From NCBI GenBank assembly GCA_029865515.1, contig JAOUGQ010000172.1:1-6430 (forward strand): a DNA stretch of 6,430 nt, in the 5' to 3' direction. Both the position numbers and the translations under genes were made by a program. Shown one piece after another: positions 1-6,225 of the stretch; the first letter of the stretch is position 1; each line of letters opens with the position of its first letter. The notes beneath the pieces are model-generated. The model saw only the letters and a list, made by a program, of their open reading frames with translations. It was not told where the DNA came from and did no database searches. Source of the stretch: Nitrospirota bacterium (GTDB lineage Bacteria; Nitrospirota; Nitrospiria; Nitrospirales; UBA8639).

Positions 1-2
1 AG

Positions 3-1052
3 AGTGAGGCAAAAGCCCTCTATGGCCGGATGAAAAGTGAACAGCTTTCCGGGCGATACTTCGAGAAGCCTAAGACCATTCCCTTTCGTGATGTGGCGAA
101 TGATTACATCACCAGGATTGACGCTCGCCGAAAGCGGAAAGGGGATGATAAGTCACGAATTGACCGCTGGATTGCGGAGTTGGGAGACCTGGATATTAAC
201 AAGATCGGCCCACGGCATATCGAAAAAGTCTTGACGGCATTGGCCGATGAGAAATATCAGTCAGGAACTATTCTCCGATTTTTTGGAGTAGTCAAAGCTG
301 CCTTGAATGATGCCCGACGATTGGGACTCTTAAAAGAAAACCCCGCAACTAGGGTGAAACCGCCCAAGGTCAATAATGTGCTCGTTCGTTACCTGACCGC
401 TGAACAGGAGACAACCTTGTTGGAACACCTTCCAGAAAAATATCGGCCCATCGTGGTTGTGGCCGTGAACACTGGATGCAGGCAGGGCGAATTACTCCGA
501 CTGACGTGGGCTGACGTTGATTGGAACACAGGCATCCTGACGATTCGGGAAACGAAGACAGGTGATCCTCGGCGGGTTCCAATGAATTCCACCGTCCAGG
601 GGTTACTTTCCGCTACCCAGAAATCGTCAACTGGTGCCTTTCATGACCGAATCTTTCCCCTGGATGCCCGTTATCTCAGGAGAGCCTTCGAGAAAGCCGT
701 AGATGCCTCAAAATTGGCTCCTTTTCGGTTTCATGACCTCCGGCATACCTTTGCCAGTCGGTTGGCGATGCAAGGTGCCAATGACCGGACCTTGATGGCT
801 TTGGGAGGCTGGAAGTCTCCGGCCATGTTGTCTCGGTATGCCCACCTCAGCCCAACCCACCTCTGGAGTGCCGTGGAAGGGTTAACAGCCTTTAAGGGGC
901 AAATTTCAGATGGAACCGTGACTAAAACCGTGACTGACCAAATAGCAGGGGAAGGAGAGGATGCACAACCTCTTGATATTTATGGTGAGCCGCGTGCGAC
1001 TCGAACGCACGGCCCTCGCCTTAAAAGGGCGATGCTCTACCAACTGAGCTAG
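3..1052 (+). CDS. Tyrosine recombinase / site-specific integrase, 5' end outside window
   Basis: Phage-type tyrosine recombinase that would catalyse integration and excision of the mobile element to its left. The frame is open from position 3 to a TAG at 1050-1052. The first ATG is at 30, but the codons before it already read as integrase (ALYGRMKSEQLSGRYF resembles the end of an N-terminal arm-binding domain), so the true start is upstream. Counting from the ATG at 30: core-binding (SAM-like) domain at about 12-105, catalytic domain at about 118-285. The catalytic set is complete: R151 (NTGCRQGELLRL), K176 (ETKTGDPRRV), H235 and R238 (FHDLRHT), W261 in the second His/Trp position, and nucleophile Y270 (SRYAHLS). 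The conserved fold ends near residue 290; the tail is unconserved and residues 319-340 are antisense tRNA-Lys. The family call is secure. The element type and the natural C terminus are not known. Confidence 0.93.
   Translation, partial: SEAKALYGRMKSEQLSGRYFEKPKTIPFRDVANDYITRIDARRKRKGDDKSRIDRWIAELGDLDINKIGPRHIEKVLTALADEKYQSGTILRFFGVVKAALNDARRLGLLKENPATRVKPPKVNNVLVRYLTAEQETTLLEHLPEKYRPIVVVAVNTGCRQGELLRLTWADVDWNTGILTIRETKTGDPRRVPMNSTVQGLLSATQKSSTGAFHDRIFPLDARYLRRAFEKAVDASKLAPFRFHDLRHTFASRLAMQGANDRTLMALGGWKSPAMLSRYAHLSPTHLWSAVEGLTAFKGQISDGTVTKTVTDQIAGEGEDAQPLDIYGEPRATRTHGPRLKRAMLYQLS
915..935. repeat. Short direct repeat next to the tRNA-Lys attachment region
   Basis: The nonamer ACCGTGACT occurs at 915-923 and again at 927-935, a 12-base period, about 50 bases from the tRNA 3' end and inside the end of the integrase gene (it encodes TVTKTVT). 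Short direct repeats flanking an attachment core can be arm-type sites for the integrase or sites for an excisionase. With only two copies, and inside coding sequence, this could also be chance or a protein-level repeat. Confidence 0.4.
983..1027 (-). other. Probable element attachment site (att) in the 3' half of tRNA-Lys
   Basis: The segment from the anticodon loop to the encoded CCA end is the classical target of tyrosine integrases, and here an integrase gene abuts and overlaps it from the tRNA 3' side. The element would lie at coordinates below 983 and extend out of the window. The second copy of the core, at the other end of the element, is not visible, so the exact core borders are inferred. 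Confidence 0.55.
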
Positions 1053-1058
1053 CGGCTC
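983..1058 (-). tRNA. tRNA-Lys (anticodon TTT)
   Basis: A complete 76-base cloverleaf with encoded CCA. Acceptor stem GAGCCGC pairs with GCGGCTC (1052-1058 and 987-993), D-stem GCTC/GAGC, anticodon stem TCGCC/GGCGA around the loop CTTTTAA, T-stem GTGCG/CGCAC around TTCGAGT, discriminator A at 986. The anticodon TTT at 1023-1025 specifies lysine (AAA and AAG). The gene lies 79 bases downstream of purA on the same strand but has its own promoter. All stems are fully paired, so the gene appears functional despite being the apparent integration target and being read antisense by the integrase gene. Confidence 0.97.
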
Positions 1059-1069
1059 ACCGGGTCGCG

Positions 1070-1098
1070 ATGCTAACAATGGATTCCGGTGTTGTCAA
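1070..1098 (-). promoter_or_regulatory. Sigma70-type promoter of tRNA-Lys
   Basis: On the minus strand TTGACA (1093-1098) is followed after exactly 17 bases by TAGCAT (1070-1075). Eleven bases separate the -10 box from the mature tRNA 5' end. That places transcription start near 1063 with a very short leader. The bases just after the -10 box (CGCGACC) are G+C-rich, the discriminator type found in stringently controlled stable-RNA promoters. The same architecture and the same -10 hexamer occur before tRNA-Ala. Confidence 0.72.
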
Positions 1099-1137
1099 AC
1101 TTACCACGGAAAAATTAAAAAAGAACCGGTGAGGACT

Positions 1138-2442
1138 CTAGCGTTTGCCGGAACGGATCAGTGGATTTCGTACAATAATCGTGTCTTCCCGCTTGGACCC
1201 GGTGGAAATCATATCAATTCGACATCCGGTTAATTCCTCAACCCGCGCCAAATAGCGCTTAGCGGCAGGAGGCAATGCCCGATACGATTTCAGACCGGTA
1301 GTGTCGGTCGTCCAGCCCTTCCATCGTTCATACACCGGTTCACAACCGGCCAACACTTGTAAATCGGCTGGCATCTCCTTGTGCAGTTTGCCCTGATATC
1401 GATATCCCGTACAAATTTTCAATTCTTTAAAGCCATCCAGCACATCCAGCTTCGTGATGGCCAGCGAGGTCAGTCCGTTGATCCTAACGGCATACCGCAA
1501 CAAGACCATGTCCAGCCAGCCACATCGGCGGGCGCGCCCCGTTGTCGATCCATATTCGTTCCCGCGCGTCATAAGCAATTGACCGATTTCATCAGTCAAT
1601 TCCGTCGTGAACGGCCCTCCACCCACTCGAGTCGTATAAGCCTTCGTCACCCCTAGAACTCCATTGATGGTTGTGGGCCCTACCCCGCTTCCAGTGCAAG
1701 CCCCTCCTGAGCAGGAGCTTGAAGAGGTCACGTAGGGATAAGTCCCAAAATCGACATCCAAATGAGTCCCTTGCGCCCCTTCAAACAAGACGTGCTGCCC
1801 CCGGGCGAAGGCCCGTTCCAGAACAAGAGACACATCCGTAATATGAGGGCGAAGCCGCTCACCATAGGCCTGATAGTCTTTGAAAATTTTCTCGACGGTA
1901 AAGCCATCCGTATTGTAAATGCGCTCTAAGAATGCATTAATTTCAACCAGGTTTTCCTGGATCTTTTGTTGCAAGATTTCCGGATTCAGCAAATCTCCCA
2001 TGCGAATGCCGACTCGCGCCATTTTATCCACATAGGCCGGGCCAATGCCCCGACCGGTCGTGCCGATTCGCCGCACTCCTTTGGCTTGCTCTGCCGCCTT
2101 ATCGATGGCTTTGTGATAGGGCATGATGACATGCGCCCGATTGCTGATCACAAAGCGCTTTCCCACCGGAATCCCATTGACTTTCAACCGATCCAACTCC
2201 TCGATCAACCCGCCCGGATCAATGGCCACGCCATTACCTAACGCACACACTTTTCCCCGATAAAGAATACCGGAGGGGATCAAATGAAAGATAAACGTGC
2301 CTTTATCGGTAATGACCGTATGGCCCGCATTGGATCCTCCCTGATAGCGGACAATCACATCCGCATCCTTCGCCAGAAGATCCACAATCTTCCCTTTTCC
2401 TTCATCTCCCCATTGGGAACCGACGACAACCAACGCGGCCAT
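1138..2442 (-). CDS. purA: Adenylosuccinate synthetase
   Basis: Cytoplasmic homodimer that joins IMP and aspartate using GTP to give adenylosuccinate, the first committed step from IMP to AMP. The protein has 434 residues, close to the usual 427-432. Family landmarks sit at nearly E. coli numbering: GDEGKGK at 12-18 with catalytic D13, GGSNAGHT at 35-42 with H41, the IMP segment GTTGRGIGPAY at 128-137, R143, T239 after GTYPYV, the TRVGGGPFTTEL loop at 271-282, GRARR at 302-306 (R303, R305), and KLDVLD at 331-336, which recognises the guanine. An in-frame GTG at 2460 would add six residues. I prefer ATG at 2442 because GGAGG (2448-2452) lies five bases before it and homologues begin MA-x-VVVG. 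The S-rich stretch after T239 replaces the common SSNTT wording but keeps the GG motif. Transcribed away from tRNA-Ala. No convincing terminator follows. Confidence 0.98.
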   Translation of the reverse strand: MAALVVVGSQWGDEGKGKIVDLLAKDADVIVRYQGGSNAGHTVITDKGTFIFHLIPSGILYRGKVCALGNGVAIDPGGLIEELDRLKVNGIPVGKRFVISNRAHVIMPYHKAIDKAAEQAKGVRRIGTTGRGIGPAYVDKMARVGIRMGDLLNPEILQQKIQENLVEINAFLERIYNTDGFTVEKIFKDYQAYGERLRPHITDVSLVLERAFARGQHVLFEGAQGTHLDVDFGTYPYVTSSSSCSGGACTGSGVGPTTINGVLGVTKAYTTRVGGGPFTTELTDEIGQLLMTRGNEYGSTTGRARRCGWLDMVLLRYAVRINGLTSLAITKLDVLDGFKELKICTGYRYQGKLHKEMPADLQVLAGCEPVYERWKGWTTDTTGLKSYRALPPAAKRYLARVEELTGCRIDMISTGSKREDTIIVRNPLIRSGKR

Positions 2443-2478
2443 AATTTCCTCCACACGCACAACTTAAAAAGACAGGAC

Positions 2479-2512
2479 AAAAAAAAACCCTGCCAGTGAG
2501 TCAGCCAGAGCT
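2479..2512 (-). promoter_or_regulatory. Candidate attenuator hairpin plus T9 tract in the purA leader
   Basis: On the minus strand AGCTCTG (2506-2512) can pair with CAGGGTT (2486-2492), giving seven pairs including two G-U pairs, with a 13-base loop. An unbroken run of nine T residues (2479-2487) overlaps the 3' arm and continues beyond it. The whole lies between the predicted purA promoter and its start codon. No gene on this strand ends here, so if it terminates it would act on purA itself. The stem is weak and the T run may be only an A/T-rich leader, so this is a possibility, not a firm call. Confidence 0.35.
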
Positions 2513-2522
2513 CCAAGCGTGA

Positions 2523-2551
2523 ATCGTAGGTCTCAGGCCATAATTTGTCAA
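2523..2551 (-). promoter_or_regulatory. Sigma70-type promoter of purA
   Basis: Minus-strand TTGACA (2546-2551), a 17-base spacer, then TACGAT (2523-2528). Expected transcription start near 2516 gives a leader of about 74 bases before the ATG at 2442. No recognisable PurR operator was seen. Confidence 0.62.
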
Positions 2552-2585
2552 CGAGGGGGCACAGCCTTTCTTGTATCTGATTTTC

Positions 2586-2614
2586 TTGACCGGACCCCAA
2601 TCGCGTGATAGCAT
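2586..2614 (+). promoter_or_regulatory. Sigma70-type promoter of tRNA-Ala
   Basis: TTGACC (2586-2591), exactly 17 bases, then TAGCAT (2609-2614), with 12 bases to the mature 5' end of tRNA-Ala. It is divergent from the purA promoter, the two -35 boxes being about 35 bases apart. The tRNA is followed without a visible terminator by the ABC-F gene, which may be reached by read-through from here. Confidence 0.7.
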
Positions 2615-2626
2615 CATTTTCGGTGT

Positions 2627-2702
2627 GGGGCTGTAGCGCAGTTGGGAGCGCGCGTGAATGGCATTCACGAGGTCGCCGGTTCAATCCCGGCCAGCTCCAC
2701 CA
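2627..2702 (+). tRNA. tRNA-Ala (anticodon GGC)
   Basis: A complete 76-base cloverleaf with encoded CCA. Acceptor GGGGCTG pairs with CAGCTCC (one G-T pair), D-stem GCGC/GCGC, anticodon stem CGTGA/TCACG around loop ATGGCAT, T-stem GCCGG/CCGGC around TTCAATC, discriminator A at 2699. The anticodon GGC at 2660-2662 reads the alanine codons GCC and GCU. No terminator is obvious in the 86 bases before the ABC-F start. Confidence 0.97.
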
Positions 2703-2788
2703 ATTAATCTCCCTCCTTTCCGTCTTCTTAACCACGACAAAGGGGTTTGGGTTCAGGTTTCATCTCACATATTGGATGGTGTTTCCGC

Positions 2789-4651
2789 ATGTTGCATATT
2801 GAACAAATTTCCAAAAGCTACCCCACCAAACCCCTTTTCATTGAGGCCTCAGCCCACCTCAAACCCCATACACGGGTGGGACTGGTGGGTCCCAATGGAT
2901 CAGGCAAAACCTCCCTAATGCGCATGATCCTCAATGAAGAAGAAATCGAAAGCGGGAGGATCCGAAAACGTCCATTTCTTCGCATAGGGTACCTGCCGCA
3001 GGAACTGGAGTCCTTACCCGGCAATACCATTTTAGACGCCACACACCGGAATCAATTTCCGGATCACGAAGCCAAACGGATTCTTTCCGGTTTAGGGTTT
3101 CACGAAACGGATTGGGACCGGAAAATTGAAACCCTGTCCGGTGGATATCGCATGCGGGTGGCCTTAGCCCATTTACTTCTGTCCGCCCCCGATGTGCTCA
3201 TGCTGGATGAACCGACCAACCACCTCGACAAACCCACGCAGCGGTGGCTGGAATCCTTTCTGCTCTCTTCGAATTTCACGCTCTTGATCATCAGCCATGA
3301 TATTGCCTTTTTAGACAACATGGTCACCCACATTTGGGAAGTCCGCAACCACACCTTGCAGGAATACCGCGGCAACTACACGCGTTTTCAAAAACTCCGT
3401 GCAGAGCGGGATGCCCAGGAAGAGGCCGCCGCCAACCGACAAACCAAAGAAATTGCACGAGTCCAAAATTTCGTCGACCGGTTCCGATATCAGGCCAACA
3501 AAGCCAGCCAGGTGCAGTCCCGCATCAAACAACTTGAAAAAGTGAAACGCATTGAGTTGCAGCGGGACACGAAACGTCTGCGATTTAAATTCCCGGACCC
3601 CCCGGCCAGCGGAAAGGACGTCTTCGAACTGCGTGGCATTGGCAAACGCTACGGCGAAAAGATCATTTATGATGGCTTGGATTTTTCGGTCGAACGGGGC
3701 CAACGCGTCGCATTAGTGGGGGAAAATGGAGCTGGAAAATCTACGCTCCTCAAAATCCTGGCCGGGGTATTGGAATTCGAAAAAGGGTCCAGAATTTTAG
3801 GTCACGGTGTCACTCTGCACTACTTTGCTCAACACCAGGCCGAAATCTTAAAGTCTGAACATTCCATTTTGGATTCACTGGAAGAAGCCGCGCCCATGGC
3901 TGAACGAAACTTCCTGCGAGGATTAGCCGGAGCCTTTTTATTTTCAGGAGACGACCAGAAAAAACCCATCAAAGCCTTGAGCGGCGGGGAACGTAATCGG
4001 GTCGCCTTAGCCCGCATGCTAGTCGAGCCGGCGAATACTTTGCTCCTAGACGAGCCCACCAATCATCTCGACCCCACATCCGTCGATATGTTGACGGACG
4101 CACTCGTGCAATTTCCAGGCACCATGGTCTTCATCTCGCACGACCCCACGTTTCTTATGAGGGTGGCCACGCGCGTCGTGGAAATTGATGAAGGGCGGGC
4201 CAGGGATTATATCGGCGACTATGAATATTATCTCTGGAAACGCGCCAAGGAACTGGAGGATCAGGCTCCACCGGAAACCACAGTCGATAAGAAAAAATCG
4301 AAGAAAAAAGAAAATCACCCAAAGGAAAGACCCACAACCGAGCACTCGACCAATCGGACAACGACGACCACCAATACCGCTCCTGTCACTCCATCTCGAC
4401 GAGATCTCTCAAAAAGCATTGCCCGGTTGGAAAAGCAAGTGGCCAACATGGAGAAAGAGATTGGTCAGCTCGAAGAACAGCTCAAAGCTCGGGATGTGGA
4501 ACTCGCCGACCCGGCCACCTATCAAGACTACGCCCGTTGGAATGCCCTCCATCACGAACGCGAACGATGGGGACGCGACCTGGACCGCCTCACGCACACA
4601 TGGGGGGATCTCAGCGCCCAACTCGAATCCCAAAAATCCCAGATCTCCTGA
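2789..4651 (+). CDS. ABC-F family ATPase, YheS-like
   Basis: Soluble tandem ATPase without membrane segments. ABC-F proteins act on the ribosome, generally at the E site, rather than in transport. The protein has 620 residues. NBD1: Walker A GPNGSGKT 34-41, signature LSGGY 116-120, Walker B LMLDEPTNHLD 137-147 with catalytic E141, switch H170. Interdomain linker (PtIM-like, charged helical) at about 190-270, with the stretch RFRYQANKASQVQSRIKQLE. NBD2: GENGAGKS 311-318, LSGGE 397-401, LLLDEPTNHLD 418-428 with E422, switch H451. A Lys- then Thr-rich linker follows at 499-535, then a C-terminal coiled coil at about 538-620. Wording such as YFAQHQ and the linker most resemble YheS. NBD1 seems to lack the arm insertion. 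An upstream TTG at 2747 would add 14 unconserved residues; ATG 2789 fits homologues (MLHIEQISKSY) and has a weak GGATGG before it. No typical antibiotic-resistance subfamily feature was recognised. Confidence 0.93.
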   Translation: MLHIEQISKSYPTKPLFIEASAHLKPHTRVGLVGPNGSGKTSLMRMILNEEEIESGRIRKRPFLRIGYLPQELESLPGNTILDATHRNQFPDHEAKRILSGLGFHETDWDRKIETLSGGYRMRVALAHLLLSAPDVLMLDEPTNHLDKPTQRWLESFLLSSNFTLLIISHDIAFLDNMVTHIWEVRNHTLQEYRGNYTRFQKLRAERDAQEEAAANRQTKEIARVQNFVDRFRYQANKASQVQSRIKQLEKVKRIELQRDTKRLRFKFPDPPASGKDVFELRGIGKRYGEKIIYDGLDFSVERGQRVALVGENGAGKSTLLKILAGVLEFEKGSRILGHGVTLHYFAQHQAEILKSEHSILDSLEEAAPMAERNFLRGLAGAFLFSGDDQKKPIKALSGGERNRVALARMLVEPANTLLLDEPTNHLDPTSVDMLTDALVQFPGTMVFISHDPTFLMRVATRVVEIDEGRARDYIGDYEYYLWKRAKELEDQAPPETTVDKKKSKKKENHPKERPTTEHSTNRTTTTTNTAPVTPSRRDLSKSIARLEKQVANMEKEIGQLEEQLKARDVELADPATYQDYARWNALHHERERWGRDLDRLTHTWGDLSAQLESQKSQIS

Positions 4652-4763
4652 TCCCTTTTCGCCCAAGGTGCCCGCCTTTCCTTCATTAGACCCTCAAAGT
4701 ACACATAGCAGGTGGCACCCTTTCAGTCGTATCTTTTGGATCTTCCAGCACATTCGTTTTCTC
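4652..4763. other. Convergent intergenic region between the ABC-F gene and rarA
   Basis: No gene is seen here. A GGTGCC (4667-4672) and GGCACC (4714-4719) could pair across a 41-base loop shortly before a T-rich stretch, which might help end ABC-F transcription, but the loop is too long for a confident terminator call. Confidence 0.4.
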
Positions 4764-4787
4764 AAAAAACCGGCAATTCGTTACCAG
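4764..4787 (-). terminator. Intrinsic terminator of rarA, overlapping its stop codon
   Basis: On the minus strand CTGGTAA (4781-4787), loop CGAA (4777-4780) and TTGCCGG (4770-4776) form a seven-pair stem with two G-T pairs, followed at once by six T residues (4764-4769). The stem's 5' arm contains the final TGG codon and TAA stop of rarA, so there is practically no 3' untranslated region before termination. Confidence 0.75.
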
Positions 4788-6127
4788 GGATTATTCACAT
4801 CAACTTCATCTTCTTGTGAGTCAGGATTTGCAGTAGAAGAACCCGTGGGTCGGTAATAGAGTCGGCCTTGCAACTTATCTGGAAGATGGGTTTGGTCTTT
4901 GGCACTTTTCGGATCCTCATGGGCATAGCGGTACCCTTTTCCATACGCCAGATCCTTCATCAGCGATGTGACGGCATTCCGTAAATGCAACGGGACCCCG
5001 AGATTGCCATGTTCTTTAGCGTCCTTTTTCGCTGCCAGTAGTCCTGCATAGGAGGCGTTGCTTTTGGGAGCCGTCGCCAGATAGGTCGTGCCGTGAGCCA
5101 AATTGATTTGTGCCTCCGGCAATCCTACGACCTCTACGGCTCGAAAGACGGCAGAGGCGATGAGCAACGCCTGCGGGTCGGCGTTGCCTATATCTTCCGA
5201 AGCAAAAATGATCATGCGGCGGGCGATGAATTTTGGATCTTCTCCGCCCTCGAGCATCCGCGCCAGCCAATAGAGAGCTCCGTCCGGATCCGAATCCCGC
5301 ATACTTTTGATATAGGCCGAAATCAGATTGTAATGTTCTTCTCCATCCCGATCGTAGCGCAGCGTTTTTTTCTTGAGTGCCCGTTCCACCTGTGGATGGT
5401 CAATCGTCGCGGGTGTTCCCTCAAGGGCGCACTCCCCTACCACAAATTCCAACCCCGTGAGCATCGACCGCGCATCGCCATTACCATATTCAATCAACAG
5501 ATGCCGGGCAGATGGCGTCAGAGAAACCTGAGATGATCCAAGCCCTCGCTCCATATCTGTGAGCGCGCGATCCAGAATTCGGTCCATGGCCTCCTCACTC
5601 AAGGACTGGAGCACGACAACCATCGAGCGCGACAGGAGGGGCGCGATGACTTCAAAGGAAGGATTTTGGGTCGTGGCCCCGATGAGCGTGATATCGCCTC
5701 GTTCGACATAGGGGAGAAAGGCATCCTGTTGGGCCTTATTGAACCGATGAATTTCGTCCACGAATAACAGCGTGCGCTGTCCCGAAACTTTTCGCCGTTG
5801 CTGCGCGGTCTTGAGCAAGCCACGCAATTCCGGAATTCCATTCAACACCGCAGAAAACGGGACAAAAGCCGCTTGGGTCTTTCTGGCGATGAGCCCCGCC
5901 AAGGTCGTCTTTCCGCTGCCAGGTGGGCCCCAAAGTATGAGCGAGGGAAGACGGTCTTTCTCAATGGCCTGACGAAGCGGTTGTCCCTCGGCCAGAATCT
6001 CTTCCTGCCCCAGGAAATCCGCAAACTCTTGTGGGCGCATTCGATCTGCCAGGGGAGCGTGTCGAACCGAAGAGGCCTCTGGTTGGGGAAAGAGATCCGA
6101 TTGTGCTTCCGACTCAAAGTGCTTCAT
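4781..6127 (-). CDS. rarA: Replication-associated recombination protein A (RarA/MgsA), AAA+ ATPase
   Basis: DNA-dependent AAA+ ATPase of the RarA/Mgs1/WRNIP1 family, related to clamp-loader subunits, acting as a tetramer at stalled replication forks and single-strand gaps. The protein has 448 residues, essentially the E. coli length (447). Seen in order: a short N-terminal tail with QSDLF at 9-13, the family start PLADRMRPQEFADFLGQ at 25-41, Walker A GPPGSGKT 67-74, Walker B LLFVDEIHRF 120-129, sensor 1 GATTQNPSF 150-158, arginine finger R167 in LLSRS, sensor 2 GDAR 218-221, then the helical domain and the C-terminal tetramerisation domain (YRYAHEDP and LYYRP near 399-427), ending in an acidic tail. 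ATG 6127 is chosen because the conserved body starts about 25 residues in; the ribosome-binding site (TAGG) is weak. Convergent with the ABC-F gene and divergent from the hydrolase gene. Confidence 0.96.
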   Translation of the reverse strand: MKHFESEAQSDLFPQPEASSVRHAPLADRMRPQEFADFLGQEEILAEGQPLRQAIEKDRLPSLILWGPPGSGKTTLAGLIARKTQAAFVPFSAVLNGIPELRGLLKTAQQRRKVSGQRTLLFVDEIHRFNKAQQDAFLPYVERGDITLIGATTQNPSFEVIAPLLSRSMVVVLQSLSEEAMDRILDRALTDMERGLGSSQVSLTPSARHLLIEYGNGDARSMLTGLEFVVGECALEGTPATIDHPQVERALKKKTLRYDRDGEEHYNLISAYIKSMRDSDPDGALYWLARMLEGGEDPKFIARRMIIFASEDIGNADPQALLIASAVFRAVEVVGLPEAQINLAHGTTYLATAPKSNASYAGLLAAKKDAKEHGNLGVPLHLRNAVTSLMKDLAYGKGYRYAHEDPKSAKDQTHLPDKLQGRLYYRPTGSSTANPDSQEDEVDVNNPW

Positions 6128-6179
6128 GGCAATTGCCTACTAATCGTGGGGTTATACCGCCTGCTTCCTTTCTTAACTC

Positions 6180-6192
6180 GTTATGCTATAAC
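6180..6192. repeat. Small inverted repeat GTTAT-GCT-ATAAC between rarA and the hydrolase gene
   Basis: A perfect 5-base inverted repeat with a 3-base centre lies between the two divergent genes and covers the possible rarA -10 box. A further half-site GTTAT is at 6151-6155. It has the size of a small operator, but it is A/T-rich and short enough to be chance. Confidence 0.3.
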
Positions 6193-6212
6193 CACCAACC
6201 AGGCACCTGCAA
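6183..6212 (-). promoter_or_regulatory. Possible promoter of rarA
   Basis: On the minus strand TTGCAG (6207-6212) precedes TAGCAT (6183-6188) by 18 bases; a shifted -10, TATAGC, would give 16. TAGCAT is the same hexamer as in both tRNA promoters. The -35 match is poor. No LexA-type SOS box was seen. Confidence 0.35.
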
Positions 6213-6225
6213 ATACAAAGTTCGC

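Noticed and set aside
1110..1130. T-rich tract (minus strand) just after purA as a terminator
   Set aside because: The T runs are present, but the only nearby complementary sequence is the self-complementary CCGG element; no proper stem ends at the T tract, so purA may read through to the tRNA-Lys region.
2443..2460. GTG at 2460 as the purA start
   Set aside because: The strong GGAGG ribosome-binding site lies between this GTG and the ATG at 2442, and the usual N terminus begins at that ATG.
2355..2735. Minus-strand ORF of 126 codons containing GLNRRPRECHSRALPTALQPH
   Set aside because: This is antisense tRNA-Ala plus the purA leader and an out-of-frame part of purA. The familiar-looking peptide is the usual false translation of a tRNA gene.
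2747..2788. TTG at 2747 as the ABC-F start
   Set aside because: The added 14 residues are unlike family members, whose N termini match the ATG at 2789.
4185..4856. Plus-strand ORF of 223 codons near the 3' end of the ABC-F gene
   Set aside because: It is a shifted frame of the ABC-F coding sequence running into the intergenic region and the rarA end. It shows no recognisable domain and no ribosome-binding site of note.
5093..5536. Plus-strand ORF of 147 codons inside rarA
   Set aside because: It lies entirely antisense to the conserved rarA frame and its composition looks like a shadow.
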